A stretch of 64,000 nt of DNA from positions 1 through 64,000 of the forward strand of contig NZ_MDSU01000001.1 of assembly GCF_002119425.1 (NCBI RefSeq). Direction: 5' to 3'. Positions 54,771 through 64,000 of this stretch are shown piece by piece. The DNA is from Desulfurella amilsii (GTDB lineage Bacteria; Campylobacterota_A; Desulfurellia; Desulfurellales; Desulfurellaceae). How positions within the stretch are numbered: position 1 is the stretch's first letter; each line of letters starts with the position of its first letter. The position numbers and the translations under genes are program-made. The notes under the pieces were generated by a model that ran no database searches, had not been told where the DNA came from, and worked only from the letters and a program-made list of their open reading frames with translations.

Positions 54771-55628
54771 GTGAAACGTTTCTATAAACACTTTTTTAGT
54801 GTGTTTTTTGCATTGGGATTAGTTTTTTATTTATCATCTTGCGCTACCGTTATGAGTGGGATTGAGAATACGAAACTACAAACTCAAGCCAAAATGAGCA
54901 ATACTATTTTCTTAAACCCAGTTAGTCCAGCTCAAAAAACAATATATGTGCAGGTTCGCAATACATCACAGGTGCCAATGCCAGATTTGAAAGCTATGGT
55001 TATACAAAAATTACAGACAAATGGCTACCGCATTGTTGAAGACCCGCAACAAGCCCACTATTGGCTTCAAGCTAATGTATTGTATATGGGCAAACAAACC
55101 CAATTTGCCACATTTGATGGAGCACTTGCTGGAGGTTTTGGTGGCGCTTTGGCTGGTGTTGCAATTGGACAAGGCTATGGGAAAGGTGCTGCTGCATTAG
55201 GTGGTGCTGCAGTGGGTTCTTTACTTGGCGCAGCAGTGGGCAGTGCTATTCATGTTGATACCTATTTGGGTGTAGTTGATGTTCAAGTATCAGAGAGAGT
55301 AAATGGCACAATTAAACAAACTGTAACTTCAAATTACTCTCAAGGTGAATCAGGCCCTGTTGCTGGTGCAACCATAACGCATAAATCAAGTGGTAGCTAT
55401 AACAGTAACGCAAATTACACACAAGGCACATACGGCACTAATTCAACTACACAAATTCAAGAAAACAAAGAAGGTACACAAATTTCAAGCCAGTATGAAA
55501 AAGAGTCAAATTATCAAGCTTCCCGAACAAGAATTGCGGTTGAAGCAAAGCAAACTAACATGGATTTAAAAAAAGTTACACCTGACATTGAAAATCTTAT
55601 TTCAAACGAGATTGCAGGTATATTCTAG
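54771..55628 (+). CDS. traT: TraT-like surface-exclusion lipoprotein
   Basis: A 285-residue outer-membrane lipoprotein of the TraT family (plasmid surface exclusion and complement resistance in enterobacteria). Signal peptide with lipobox LSSC, Cys at about 24. Core with ATVMSGIENTKL, glycine-rich hydrophobic stretch (GGFGGALAGVAIGQGYGKG, GSLLGAAVGSAI) and DTYLGVVDVQVSER. The C-terminal part has an extra Ser/Thr/Asn/Gln-rich insert. GTG 54771 is taken as start because GGAGGT lies 4 bases before it; the ATG at 54759 sits upstream of that site. In a chromosome without conjugation genes its role is open. Confidence 0.8.
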   Translation: MKRFYKHFFSVFFALGLVFYLSSCATVMSGIENTKLQTQAKMSNTIFLNPVSPAQKTIYVQVRNTSQVPMPDLKAMVIQKLQTNGYRIVEDPQQAHYWLQANVLYMGKQTQFATFDGALAGGFGGALAGVAIGQGYGKGAAALGGAAVGSLLGAAVGSAIHVDTYLGVVDVQVSERVNGTIKQTVTSNYSQGESGPVAGATITHKSSGSYNSNANYTQGTYGTNSTTQIQENKEGTQISSQYEKESNYQASRTRIAVEAKQTNMDLKKVTPDIENLISNEIAGIF

Positions 55629-55660
55629 GTTTAGAGGCTAAATAGCTTCTAAACCTTTTT
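55628..55660 (+). terminator. intrinsic terminator after the TraT-like gene
   Basis: A 12-13 bp inverted repeat GGTTTAGAGGCTA (55628-55640) and TAGCTTCTAAACC (55643-55655) with one G-U pair, followed by five T. It begins at the last base of the stop codon. Confidence 0.8.
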
Positions 55661-55667
55661 AATTAGA

Positions 55668-55696
55668 TTGAAAATTAACAGTAAAAATGATAAAAA
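55668..55696 (+). promoter_or_regulatory. promoter of mfd
   Basis: -35 TTGAAA (55668-55673), 17-base spacer, TAAAAA (55691-55696) as a modest -10. Predicted start coincides with the mfd ATG at 55703; no Shine-Dalgarno present. Confidence 0.4.
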
Positions 55697-55702
55697 TGGT
55701 GC

Positions 55703-58700
55703 ATGTATTATGACTTTTCATTGCTGTCTTACCTTGCTTACCGTTTAATTTTACAAAACGATGTTTTGGTAGTCTTAAAAGACAATTTTGAAGCTAAAAA
55801 TTTATATGAATCGCTAATTTTTTTTAGAGATTATTTTAGTATCAATGCCGTGATAAGTTTTTTTGAAGGCTATAGTATTGGGGCAGTCTCTTCTATTGCA
55901 CCTTCCAAAGAAACGATTAAAAATCGCATAAATGCGCTATCTAACCTTAAAAATCAAAACAAAAATCACTTTTTAATAGCAAGCCTCGAAGCACTAATGC
56001 AGCCTACAATTAAAGAAGAAAGTTTTATTTTGCATGAGGTTGAAAAAAACAAAAGCATAGATAGAAAGGCTTTTATTGAGCTTTTAGCGAGATTTTACTA
56101 TGAATTTACAACAAATGTTGAAGAGCTAGGTCAATATTCTATGCGTGGCAGCATTGTAGATTGTTTTGTGCCTATCTATGATAAGCCTCTAAGACTTGAT
56201 TTTTTTGGTGATACGATTGACGATATAAGAACATTTTACCCACTAAATCAAACTACACACGAAAAAATTGATAGGGCTAATATTACATATGCGAAAGAAT
56301 ACTGCTATAATTATAATGAAGATGAGTTTGGTTTTTCGCTAATTGATGAAAGCATAAGGGGTTATGTTTTAGATTATGCAATAGTTAAAAAACTTAAAAA
56401 ACATTGCTATTTTGATGAGCGATCATTGGAATTTGTTTTAAAAAAAGCCAGCTTAGATAAAAATCTTTACGATTTGCGTATATTAAATGAAGCAGCAACG
56501 GATGCTTTATCGTTTATCAATGAGTTTGAAAGTGTTTTTGCTCCAAGTTCACAGCCAGACCAAAAATTAGATTATCTTATAAGATTGTCAAAATCAATGA
56601 AGGTTGTCATTGCTTGTGCAAGCGATTACCGTGTGGAAAAGCTAAAAAGCATTCTTGAGTCAAAGGTTTCTGATATTTCACTAAATAGAGATAAAGGTAT
56701 TTTGTTAAGCAGAGGCTATTTGAAAAGAGGTTTTAAGTTAAAGGATATCGCATTTGTTAGTTTTGAAGAAATTTTTGGCGTACCAGTTCAAAAAGACCAG
56801 GAAATACAGCCCAAGGCACAAATGGTACAGTTTCAAAAAGACAAGCTTATTGCTCACAAAAATTATGGTATCGGCATATACAGAGGTATTAAAACCATGC
56901 AGGTTGAGGGTGCTTTGATGGATTTTTTTGAAATTGAGTATGCAAACCAAGACAAAGTATATGTGCCTGTGACAAACGCAGACTGTTTATTTGAGTACGA
57001 AGGAGCAGCCCAGATTGATTCACTGAACTCAAAATCATGGCATACAAGAAAAGAAAATGCATCTAAAGCCATAAAGAAAATCCTTACAGAACTTGTAAAT
57101 ATTTATGCTAAAAGAAAAATACTTACCCGTACGCCATACAATACAGACTTGCTTGAGATTAAAGAATTTGAAGCGGAATTTGAGTATGAGGAAACCCAAG
57201 ATCAGCTCCAGGCGATTGAGGATGTAAAAAACGATATGTGCACTTATCGGCCAATAGAGAGGTTGATTTGTGGCGATGTTTCGTTTGGCAAAACAGAAGT
57301 AGCAATGAGAGCTGCAGCTATAGCTTGCTTTAATGGAAGGCAAACTGTGGTCATTGCGCCCACTACTATTCTTTCTTTGCAACATTACAATACTTTTTGT
57401 GAGCGATTTGCTAATTTTCCTGTAAAAATAGCACTTTTGAATAGTTTTACAAAAAAATCAGAAAAAGAAAAAATAAAAAGTTCTCTTGAAGATGGTCAGA
57501 TTGATATATTAATTGCGACGCACTCTGTTTATTTTGCAGATATAAATTTTAAAAATTTAAGCCTCGTAATTGTTGATGAAGAACAACACTTTGGTGTAAA
57601 AATTAAAGAGTATTTTAAACAAAAATACGAGTCCATCGATATGTTATACCTTTCTGCAACGCCTATTCCTCGTACGCTAAATATGGCAATTAACTCGATT
57701 ATGGGAATTAGTGTTATAAAGACAGCCCCTCTTTCAAGAAAACACATACAAACATACGTACTTAAACAAACGGATAAAGTCATAAAAGAAGCGATAGAAA
57801 GGGAGCTTTTCCGTGATGGTAGTGTGTTCTTTGTTCACAATAGAATTGAAACAATCTATAAAATAAAAGAACACCTTGATCGGTTGTTGCCGGATTGCCA
57901 AAAGCATGTTATTCACTCAAAATTGCCAAAAAATGAGATAAAGAAAATTATTACAGATTTTGCAAATGGCAAGTTTCCTATTCTGATATCTACATCTATT
58001 ATTGAATCGGGTTTGAATTTGAAGCATGTAAACACGATTATTATAACCCAGGCGCAAAATTTTGGCTTAAGCGACTTATATCAGCTAAGAGGTAGGGTAG
58101 GGCGCTCTGATATAGAAGCTTTTGCATATTTGCTCTACGATACTCAACTTAGCGAACAAGCCTTAACGCGGCTTGACACGCTAAGGCAATATATGCAAAG
58201 AGGTTTGGGTTTTAATATTGCCCTTAAAGACTTAGAAATTAGAGGCGCAGGCAATATTTTGGGAAAAGATCAAAGCGGCAACATAAAAGCTCTTGGGTAT
58301 GATTTATATGTTGAGTTAACACAGGAAGCATTATCGCAAATATCAAATGAGAAAACCGAGCGCGATGTCGAGATAAAATTTATCGATAATCTATACATAC
58401 CCGCCTGGTATATAGATGATAATGAAAAAACAGCTGTTTACACGCTTATTTCAAAAGCAAAAAATGAAGAAGAGTTAAGTAGCATAAAAAACTACATTGA
58501 AGATAAATATGGCAAACTTCCAAAATTAGTTTCAAAACTCATTGAAATTAGTATAATAAAACTGTATGCTAAAAAATCTTTTGTAAAAAGTTTAATGTTT
58601 GGCCCAAAAGGTGTTTCGGTGCAATTTTATATCGATGCAAAAATTGATACAGATAAATTAATAAAACAGGTTAATACATTAAAGGGTAAATTTTTGGGTG

Positions 58701-58774
58701 AGACAGCAGTTTTTTTAGATATTGACAAAGATAACTTAAATGTGCTAAAAAACTTCTTGATTAATATTGTATAA
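55703..58774 (+). CDS. mfd: transcription-repair coupling factor Mfd
   Basis: A 1023-residue Mfd, shorter than the E. coli protein (1148), mainly in the N-terminal UvrB-like part. It removes stalled RNA polymerase and recruits UvrA. RNA polymerase-interaction domain around HKNYGIGIYRGI and VYVPVTNADCLFEYEG; translocase motifs Walker A GDVSFGKTEVA (about 523), DEEQHFG (DExQ box), SATPIPRTLNMA and LRGRVGRSD; C-terminal UvrA-inhibiting domain present. The ATG at 55703 has no ribosome binding site. Confidence 0.95.
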   Translation: MYYDFSLLSYLAYRLILQNDVLVVLKDNFEAKNLYESLIFFRDYFSINAVISFFEGYSIGAVSSIAPSKETIKNRINALSNLKNQNKNHFLIASLEALMQPTIKEESFILHEVEKNKSIDRKAFIELLARFYYEFTTNVEELGQYSMRGSIVDCFVPIYDKPLRLDFFGDTIDDIRTFYPLNQTTHEKIDRANITYAKEYCYNYNEDEFGFSLIDESIRGYVLDYAIVKKLKKHCYFDERSLEFVLKKASLDKNLYDLRILNEAATDALSFINEFESVFAPSSQPDQKLDYLIRLSKSMKVVIACASDYRVEKLKSILESKVSDISLNRDKGILLSRGYLKRGFKLKDIAFVSFEEIFGVPVQKDQEIQPKAQMVQFQKDKLIAHKNYGIGIYRGIKTMQVEGALMDFFEIEYANQDKVYVPVTNADCLFEYEGAAQIDSLNSKSWHTRKENASKAIKKILTELVNIYAKRKILTRTPYNTDLLEIKEFEAEFEYEETQDQLQAIEDVKNDMCTYRPIERLICGDVSFGKTEVAMRAAAIACFNGRQTVVIAPTTILSLQHYNTFCERFANFPVKIALLNSFTKKSEKEKIKSSLEDGQIDILIATHSVYFADINFKNLSLVIVDEEQHFGVKIKEYFKQKYESIDMLYLSATPIPRTLNMAINSIMGISVIKTAPLSRKHIQTYVLKQTDKVIKEAIERELFRDGSVFFVHNRIETIYKIKEHLDRLLPDCQKHVIHSKLPKNEIKKIITDFANGKFPILISTSIIESGLNLKHVNTIIITQAQNFGLSDLYQLRGRVGRSDIEAFAYLLYDTQLSEQALTRLDTLRQYMQRGLGFNIALKDLEIRGAGNILGKDQSGNIKALGYDLYVELTQEALSQISNEKTERDVEIKFIDNLYIPAWYIDDNEKTAVYTLISKAKNEEELSSIKNYIEDKYGKLPKLVSKLIEISIIKLYAKKSFVKSLMFGPKGVSVQFYIDAKIDTDKLIKQVNTLKGKFLGETAVFLDIDKDNLNVLKNFLINIV

Positions 58775-58801
58775 ATTGATATTCTATAAAAAGGAGTACG
58801 T

Positions 58802-59662
58802 ATGAAAAAATTTTTAGTATTTATTGTAGCTACTATTTTTTTTGTTAGCATAGCTAAAGCTGAAATAATAGATAAAATTATGGCAACAGTAAATGATAGG
58901 CCCATAACAACGTATGATTTAAAGGAACTTGCCCCATTTTATCATGCCAAAGATGAAAAGCAGTTGCTCAATGATGTTATAGATGATTATGTAATTGAAG
59001 ATATTGCAAAAAAAGAGGGCATTGCGCTTACTGATGAAGATATTAATCAGTTTATTGAAAATGTTGCTAAAAATAACAAGCTTACAAAAGACCAATTAGA
59101 AGAAAAAATTAAACAGCAAGGCTTAAGCTATGATTATTATAAGGAATTTGCAAAATTCAACGCATATAAACTAAAAGTTATGCAAAAGGTTTTCGCCCCT
59201 ACAATTCAAATTGATGAGCAAGAAATTAAAAACTTTTATAACAATCATTCAAATTTGTTTAATCAAAGTACTGTTGTTTTAGACATTATTAAAACGAGCA
59301 ATAAAGCTGATACTGAGGATGCTATGAAACAGCTTCAGCTTGGAGCTAGTTTTGATAGCGTAAAAGAAAAATATTCAATAGACAAAAGTGAACCTAAAAA
59401 AGTTTATGTAGCTGATATAAATAAACAATTGCAAGGTATTATAGAAAAGATGCAGGTAGATCAGATTAGTCCGATTATTGAATCAAGTAACGGTTATTTT
59501 ATCATTAAAGTATTAGATAAAAAAGATGTCAATTTGCCTTTTGATGAAGTAAAAGATAAAATTAGAAACTTGCTGTTTGAGGAAAAACTGCAAGAGAGAT
59601 TTGCCAGCTGGCTAAATGGTATTAAAAGCTCTATGGATATAAGCATTTTTAATGAGAATTGA
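58802..59662 (+). CDS. periplasmic SurA/PpiC-type peptidyl-prolyl isomerase
   Basis: A 286-residue exported foldase. Signal peptide of about 20 residues ending AKA-E. A SurA N-like helical part (IIDKIMATVNDRPITTYDLKE is typical) and a single parvulin domain at about 150-245 (VVLDIIKTSN ... VDQISPIIESSNGYFIIKVLDKK). Full SurA has two parvulin domains. Expected to help outer-membrane protein folding. AAGGAG lies 5 bases before the ATG. Confidence 0.88.
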   Translation: MKKFLVFIVATIFFVSIAKAEIIDKIMATVNDRPITTYDLKELAPFYHAKDEKQLLNDVIDDYVIEDIAKKEGIALTDEDINQFIENVAKNNKLTKDQLEEKIKQQGLSYDYYKEFAKFNAYKLKVMQKVFAPTIQIDEQEIKNFYNNHSNLFNQSTVVLDIIKTSNKADTEDAMKQLQLGASFDSVKEKYSIDKSEPKKVYVADINKQLQGIIEKMQVDQISPIIESSNGYFIIKVLDKKDVNLPFDEVKDKIRNLLFEEKLQERFASWLNGIKSSMDISIFNEN

Positions 59663-59915
59663 TCTTTTTTTAAAACAATCGCGTATTGTTAAAAGACGTA
59701 CGCTTGCAAAACAGATGTGCGATGATGGTTTTGTTTTTTTAAATGATAAAAAGGCCAAAGCGCAAAGTGATGTAAAAACAAACGATACCATCACAATATA
59801 CTTTTCTTTAAAGAAAGTTACATACAAAGTGCTTGATGTACCAGAAAGGGTTTTAAGCAAATCCCAATCTAGCTTGCTGTATGAGGTATTAAGTGAGGAA
59901 TTTTATGAAAAGTAA
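59652..59915 (+). CDS. S4 RNA-binding domain protein (HslR/RlsN-like)
   Basis: An 87-residue protein consisting of one S4 domain: MRIDLFLKQSRIVKRR, TLAKQMCDDGFVFLNDKKAKAQ, VKTNDTITIYFS. Similar to Hsp15/HslR, which binds stalled 50S subunits carrying nascent chains. It overlaps the foldase gene by 11 bases and pdxA by 11, so is translationally coupled on both sides. Confidence 0.85.
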   Translation: MRIDLFLKQSRIVKRRTLAKQMCDDGFVFLNDKKAKAQSDVKTNDTITIYFSLKKVTYKVLDVPERVLSKSQSSLLYEVLSEEFYEK

Positions 59916-60906
59916 ACCAATTGTTGGCATAAGCATGGGAGATGCAGCAGGTATTTCACCAGAAATTATAATAAAATACTTTCTTTACGGGAAAAAAGCT
60001 AACCTCAAGTTAGTTGTTTTTGGCGCAAGCAATGTATTTGAATTTTACAAAAAATTGTTTGATTTAAACTTTAAGATTAAGGTGATAGAAAATTTAAATA
60101 ATTTAGATGATGATGCACTCAATGTTTTTAATTGTACAAGTTTAAACCCAAAAGACATAGTTGTTGGTCAAATAGATAAAGAATATGGCAAACTATCATT
60201 TGAATCAATAAATTATGCCATAGATATGGCACTTGAAAATAAAATTGATGCGTATGTAACAGGACCTATAAACAAAAAGGCTATGAATTTAGCTGGATTC
60301 GATTACCCAGGTCATACAGAAATTTTGGCCAAAAAAACTAATACAAAGAATTATGTTATGATGCTTGGATATAGAAAATTTAGAGTATCGCTTGTTACCA
60401 CGCATGTGAGTTTAAGGGATGTAAGTGATTTAATTACAAAAGAGCGTGTGTTTAATACTATTTTAATTAGCCACAAAGATTTAGTTGAAAAATTTGGCAT
60501 AAAAAACCCAAAAATATTAGTTAGTTCACTAAACCCTCATAACTCAGAAGATGGCATGTTTGGAGATGAGGAGAAAAAAGAGATTATGCCTGCTGTTGAA
60601 CAAGCAAAAAAAATGGGCATAGATGTAGTAGGCTCAATTGCCGCAGACACTACATTTTTGCCTCAAAATAGAAAGATATACGATTTGTTTATTAGCATGT
60701 ACCATGATCATGGATTGAGTGTATTGAAAGCGCTTTATTTTGATAAAAGCGTAAATGTTACTCTGGGTTTGCCTATCATTAGAACATCTCCAGACCATGG
60801 CAGTGCATTTGACATTGCTGGCAAGTTTAAAGCAAGCTACCAAAGTATGCAAGAAGCGATACTTCAAGCCTATAATATGATCGAATGCAGGCAAAAAAGT
60901 CACTAG
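59905..60906 (+). CDS. pdxA: 4-hydroxythreonine-4-phosphate dehydrogenase
   Basis: A 333-residue PdxA of the DXP-independent-entry branch of pyridoxal phosphate synthesis. Seen: GISMGDAAGISPEI, YVTGPINKKAMNLAGFDYPGHTEIL, the metal-binding His in THVSL, MYHDHGLSVLKAL and TSPDHGSAFDIAG. ATG 59905 follows GAGG and overlaps the S4 gene end. It overlaps rsmA by 22 bases. Confidence 0.94.
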   Translation: MKSKPIVGISMGDAAGISPEIIIKYFLYGKKANLKLVVFGASNVFEFYKKLFDLNFKIKVIENLNNLDDDALNVFNCTSLNPKDIVVGQIDKEYGKLSFESINYAIDMALENKIDAYVTGPINKKAMNLAGFDYPGHTEILAKKTNTKNYVMMLGYRKFRVSLVTTHVSLRDVSDLITKERVFNTILISHKDLVEKFGIKNPKILVSSLNPHNSEDGMFGDEEKKEIMPAVEQAKKMGIDVVGSIAADTTFLPQNRKIYDLFISMYHDHGLSVLKALYFDKSVNVTLGLPIIRTSPDHGSAFDIAGKFKASYQSMQEAILQAYNMIECRQKSH

Positions 60907-61643
60907 GTCAGCATTTTTTGCACGACAAAAGCGTCATTTGGCGCATTGTATCTTTAATTGATGAGCCTTGTTTGGTTTTAGAAATTGGACCTGGCGGGGG
61001 GGCGCTGACAGAAGGCTTATTAGAAAAAAGCTTTAGTGTAGATGCGGTTGAGTTTGATAAAGATATGGTTGAGTATTTAAAAGAAAAGTTTAAGGATAGC
61101 GGTAGACTAAATATTATCGAGGCTGATGCCACAACATACAGACTTGATAAAAGTTACTGCGTGATGGGTAATTTGCCATACAATGTATCAAAGAAAATTA
61201 TTGTTAATATGATTAATCAAAAGAATTTTGTTAAAAAGATGATTTTGATGGTTCAAAAGGAAGTAGCAGATACTATAATTGCACAACCGAAAACAAAAGA
61301 ATATTCAAAGTTTAGTATTTTTGTACAGATTTTTTGTAAAGTTAGAAGAGTTTTTGATGTGCAAGCTAGTGCATTTAAACCACCCCCAAAGGTAATATCC
61401 AGCGTTGTTGAGCTTGTGCCTTATGAGGTTAGCTTATTTAATGAGCCGCCAGAAAGTGATTTTTTTGACTTTCTAAAAAAATTCTTTGCCCAACCAAACA
61501 AAACTATCAGAAACAATCTAAAGGGATATATTACTGTTCAATACTTAAATGAGAATTTAATCTTGAATACAAGACCTAGGCAGGTGGGTATTCAAGAAAT
61601 ATATAAATTTTATAAATACTTAAAGGAGAGAAAATGGGTATAA
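60885..61643 (+). CDS. rsmA: 16S rRNA dimethyladenosine transferase (KsgA/RsmA)
   Basis: A 252-residue SAM-dependent enzyme dimethylating two adenines near the 3' end of 16S rRNA. Seen: KKSLGQHFLHD, SAM motif I LEIGPGGGALTEGLL, and catalytic GNLPYNVS. The C-terminal PPPKVISSVVEL and QPNKTIRNNLKGY blocks are standard. It overlaps both pdxA and rnj. The pdxA-rsmA pairing is common in Gram-negative bacteria. Confidence 0.95.
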   Translation: MQAKKSLGQHFLHDKSVIWRIVSLIDEPCLVLEIGPGGGALTEGLLEKSFSVDAVEFDKDMVEYLKEKFKDSGRLNIIEADATTYRLDKSYCVMGNLPYNVSKKIIVNMINQKNFVKKMILMVQKEVADTIIAQPKTKEYSKFSIFVQIFCKVRRVFDVQASAFKPPPKVISSVVELVPYEVSLFNEPPESDFFDFLKKFFAQPNKTIRNNLKGYITVQYLNENLILNTRPRQVGIQEIYKFYKYLKERKWV

Positions 61644-63280
61644 ATGTTATACCACTTGGAGGATTATCCGAAATTGGCTTAAACTGCACAGTAATTGAGG
61701 ACAAAACAAATGCTATTTTAATTGACGCTGGATTAATGTTCCCAGAAGAAGACATGCTGGGCGTAGATATGGTAATACCGGATCTTAGCTATGTGTATGA
61801 TAATGCAAGTAAATTTAAAGCTTTGTTTTTGACTCATGCCCACGAAGACCATTTGGGAGCGATACCTTATTTGCTTGAAAAGATTAAGCTTCCTGTGTAT
61901 GGCACAAAATTTACATTGGGTATCTTACAAAAAAAACTCGATGAGTTTAAGATAACAGATGCTCAGTTAATAGAAATTGAAACAAAAAAGATTTATAAAG
62001 TGGGTAATTTTAAAATTGAACCTATCTTAATGACACACTCGATAATTGGTGGTGTGGGTTTTGCAATTGAAACTTCAGCAGGTATAATTCTGCATACTGG
62101 CGATTTTAAGATTGATCAGACGCCTGTAGATGGAAAACCTATAGATTTAGCCCGTCTTGCATATTATGGTGAAAAAGGGGTCAAATTGCTTTTAAGCGAT
62201 AGCACAAATGCCTTAAATGAAGGTTTTACAAAGTCTGAGAAAAAAGTTGGAGAGGCATTTTATAATTTATTCAAAGAAGTAAAAGGTAGGATTATAGTTG
62301 TAACATTTGCTTCTAATATTCACAGAGTCCAGCAAATTATAGATGTGGCTTCTTTGACGAATAAAAAAGTCTGTATAATGGGGAAAAGCATGGTGAGAAA
62401 CACAAATATATCAAAAGAATTGGGTTTTTTGAATGATCCCAAAGCTTGCATAATTGAAGAGTCTCAATTGGCTGATTATCCCGACGATAAATTAATTATT
62501 GTTACAACAGGCTCTCAAGGTGAACCTATGAGTGGTCTATCAAGAATCGCATCCAAAGAGCACCAGAAAATTAGAGTCAAACCTACAGATACATTTATCA
62601 TATCAGCAAAGCCAATTCCTGGTAACGAAAAAGCCGTTTATAGGATAATAAACACACTATTAAAAGAAGGAGCAAAAATTTACCATGATAAGAACTCAGA
62701 AGTACATGTGTCAGGCCATGCTTCAAAAGATGAATTAAAAATCATTCTTGGAATCACAAAACCAAAATATTTTATACCCATTCATGGCGAATATATGATG
62801 CGTGTAGCTCACAGGGACATAGCAATTGATGTAGGTATAAATAAAGACAATATATTTATGCTTGACAACGGCGATGTGTTTGAGCTAAACGATAATGTTA
62901 AGTCTACAAAAAAGGTGTCTGCAGGACGAGTATTTGTTGACGGCAAAGGTGTTGGAGATGTGGAAGATGTAGTTATAAGAGATCGAATGCAGTTGTCCAC
63001 AGATGGCTTTGTCATAGTGATTTTGGCTTTTGACAGCTCCAGTGGAGAATTGATAAGTGGACCGGATATTATCACAAAGGGGCTAACTTACGAAGAAAGG
63101 TCAAAAAAATTGATTAGCGAAGCTACAAGTATGGTAAAAAATCTTGTGAGTCAATGTGATTTGAATGTTAACATGGATTCTTTAGAATTAAAGAAAAAAA
63201 TCAGAAAAGCACTAAATAAATTTTTATACAAAAAACTCATGCGCAACCCCATGGTTTTACCTATTGTAATGGAGGTTTGA
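61634..63280 (+). CDS. rnj: ribonuclease J
   Basis: A 548-residue metallo-beta-lactamase ribonuclease with beta-CASP domain. Zinc motif HAHEDH at 68-73, further ligands in LMTHSIIGGVGF and LHTGDFKID, beta-CASP SDSTNALNEG and TTGSQGEPMSGLSRIA, SAKPIPGNE, HVSGHASKDELK and HGEYMMR. As in Campylobacterota it is probably a main mRNA-decay enzyme. The C-terminal domain is present. Confidence 0.96.
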   Translation: MGINVIPLGGLSEIGLNCTVIEDKTNAILIDAGLMFPEEDMLGVDMVIPDLSYVYDNASKFKALFLTHAHEDHLGAIPYLLEKIKLPVYGTKFTLGILQKKLDEFKITDAQLIEIETKKIYKVGNFKIEPILMTHSIIGGVGFAIETSAGIILHTGDFKIDQTPVDGKPIDLARLAYYGEKGVKLLLSDSTNALNEGFTKSEKKVGEAFYNLFKEVKGRIIVVTFASNIHRVQQIIDVASLTNKKVCIMGKSMVRNTNISKELGFLNDPKACIIEESQLADYPDDKLIIVTTGSQGEPMSGLSRIASKEHQKIRVKPTDTFIISAKPIPGNEKAVYRIINTLLKEGAKIYHDKNSEVHVSGHASKDELKIILGITKPKYFIPIHGEYMMRVAHRDIAIDVGINKDNIFMLDNGDVFELNDNVKSTKKVSAGRVFVDGKGVGDVEDVVIRDRMQLSTDGFVIVILAFDSSSGELISGPDIITKGLTYEERSKKLISEATSMVKNLVSQCDLNVNMDSLELKKKIRKALNKFLYKKLMRNPMVLPIVMEV

Positions 63281-63282
63281 TT

Positions 63283-64000
63283 TTGAAAAGACAGACTTTT
63301 TCGGCCGTATATACATTCATATTACTCATAATTTTTTTAGCTATAATCTCTTATGATTTTCACGATACGTTTTATCCGCATACGCAAATACACAACCTTA
63401 TTGGGTATGTTGGTGCTGATATTTCAAATTTTTTCTTCACAAATTTTGGTATACTTTCTTATGCATTACCTTTTTTACTTTTTACCAGCGTATTTGCATA
63501 CTTAATAAAGCCTATAAAGCTTATAAGAAGTATTGTGTTTGTTTTTTTGTTTGTTGTAGCTATAAACATAATGCTATATATTTTATTTGGTGCTGAAGGT
63601 AGGCAGTATTTAACTCAAAATGGATATTTTCTTTATGGTTTAAGCGGCTATTATATGGGTAGTTTTTTAGAATTTTACCTTGGCAGAGTAGGTATAATGG
63701 TAATTTTCTCACCAATTGCTGCTTTGTGCTTGTTGTTTTCTACAAAAGAGATGTTTTTATTCATTATCAGTCTGTTAAAAAAAATTAAGTTCAAAAAAAA
63801 AATTAACATAAAACCAAAAATCAAAGAAAAACAGCCTATGATACAACAAAGTAAAATAGATGCGCCACAGTTACAATCGCAAAGCATAGTCGAAGAAGAT
63901 AAAAAAGCTATAGATACAAATATTGAAAAAAAGTTAAATATCAGTATTAAGCGCAATTTAACAAAAGAAGATGGTATCCAGATAACACAAAATTTGGGAA
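63283..64000 (+). CDS. ftsK: DNA translocase FtsK, N-terminal part (partial)
   Basis: An open frame to the right edge starting with TTG at 63283, chosen because GGAGG (63271-63275) lies 7 bases before it; no ATG start fits. About 239 residues are visible: four hydrophobic segments (about 8-25, 40-65, 82-100, 130-155), with NLIGYVGADISNFFFTNFG matching the FtsK N-terminal phrase, then a basic, Gln- and Lys-rich linker. The motor domain would lie beyond the window. The assignment depends on topology and this phrase. Confidence 0.75.
   Translation, partial: MKRQTFSAVYTFILLIIFLAIISYDFHDTFYPHTQIHNLIGYVGADISNFFFTNFGILSYALPFLLFTSVFAYLIKPIKLIRSIVFVFLFVVAINIMLYILFGAEGRQYLTQNGYFLYGLSGYYMGSFLEFYLGRVGIMVIFSPIAALCLLFSTKEMFLFIISLLKKIKFKKKINIKPKIKEKQPMIQQSKIDAPQLQSQSIVEEDKKAIDTNIEKKLNISIKRNLTKEDGIQITQNLG

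Overview
The window is a chromosomal stretch of a low-GC, Gram-negative bacterium. Kdo and heptose genes (kdsB, hldE kinase domain), a TolC family protein, a TraT-like lipoprotein and SurA-type foldase show an outer membrane. A Tat-exported molybdopterin reductase of the polysulfide/thiosulfate/sulfur reductase type with a 16-cysteine ferredoxin partner, a membrane pyrophosphatase, DapL-type lysine synthesis and a Thermotoga-like DAHP synthase point to an anaerobic, probably sulfur-respiring and perhaps moderately thermophilic autotroph or acetate oxidiser. The mix recalls Desulfurella/Hippea (Campylobacterota); that placement is inference from gene content and base composition, not a database match.

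Layout. 1-712: 3' end of a 23S rRNA gene and a 5S gene, followed after 11 bases by trmL. 1208-5880 (minus): queA, a hotdog thioesterase, an EF-G-like GTPase, an unknown protein and a DedA protein. 5993-7224: an aromatic amino acid attenuator with a 25-codon leader peptide, then DAHP synthase. 7252-10185 (minus): two-subunit molybdoenzyme. 10228-13030: accessory-looking stretch with gene debris (possible DNA polymerase X tail, integrase remnant), a small unknown protein and a K+ channel. 13035-18304: tRNA-Lys, tRNA-His, tsaC, an FAH-family gene, dapL, folK, a terminator/leader ORF, panBCD. 18439-19576: broken lactate permease. 19593-20564: fbp.

20551-29560 (minus) is a tightly packed ten-gene run, metF to kdsB, including dcd, yebC, glnD, a PilZ protein and hldE kinase. 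Between it and the plus-strand protein quality-control operon (tig-clpP-clpX-hslV-hslU) lies a compact promoter-terminator unit that looks like a 70-nt C-rich small RNA. 34927-45079 is an efflux island: EmrAB-type pump, two-component system, TolC-like protein, RND adaptor and RND pump. 45995-53204 (minus) appears to be one operon from a degenerate CBS-pyrophosphatase through H+-PPase, purS, purQ, hemL and the Fo genes atpZ-atpI-atpB-atpE. 53357-64000 carries a diguanylate cyclase, traT-like lipoprotein, mfd, a SurA-like foldase, an S4 protein, pdxA, rsmA, rnj and the start of ftsK.

Most notable: (i) the Phe/Tyr/Trp attenuator before DAHP synthase; (ii) the small RNA with two identical C-rich motifs, one in the terminator loop; (iii) five promoters whose predicted start point falls on or within about 3 bases of the start codon, suggesting leaderless translation; (iv) a family II pyrophosphatase that has lost metal ligands and its substrate domain; (v) an ATP synthase c subunit with most of a Na+-binding signature beside an H+-type pyrophosphatase. 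No CRISPR array, insertion sequence or complete prophage was seen.
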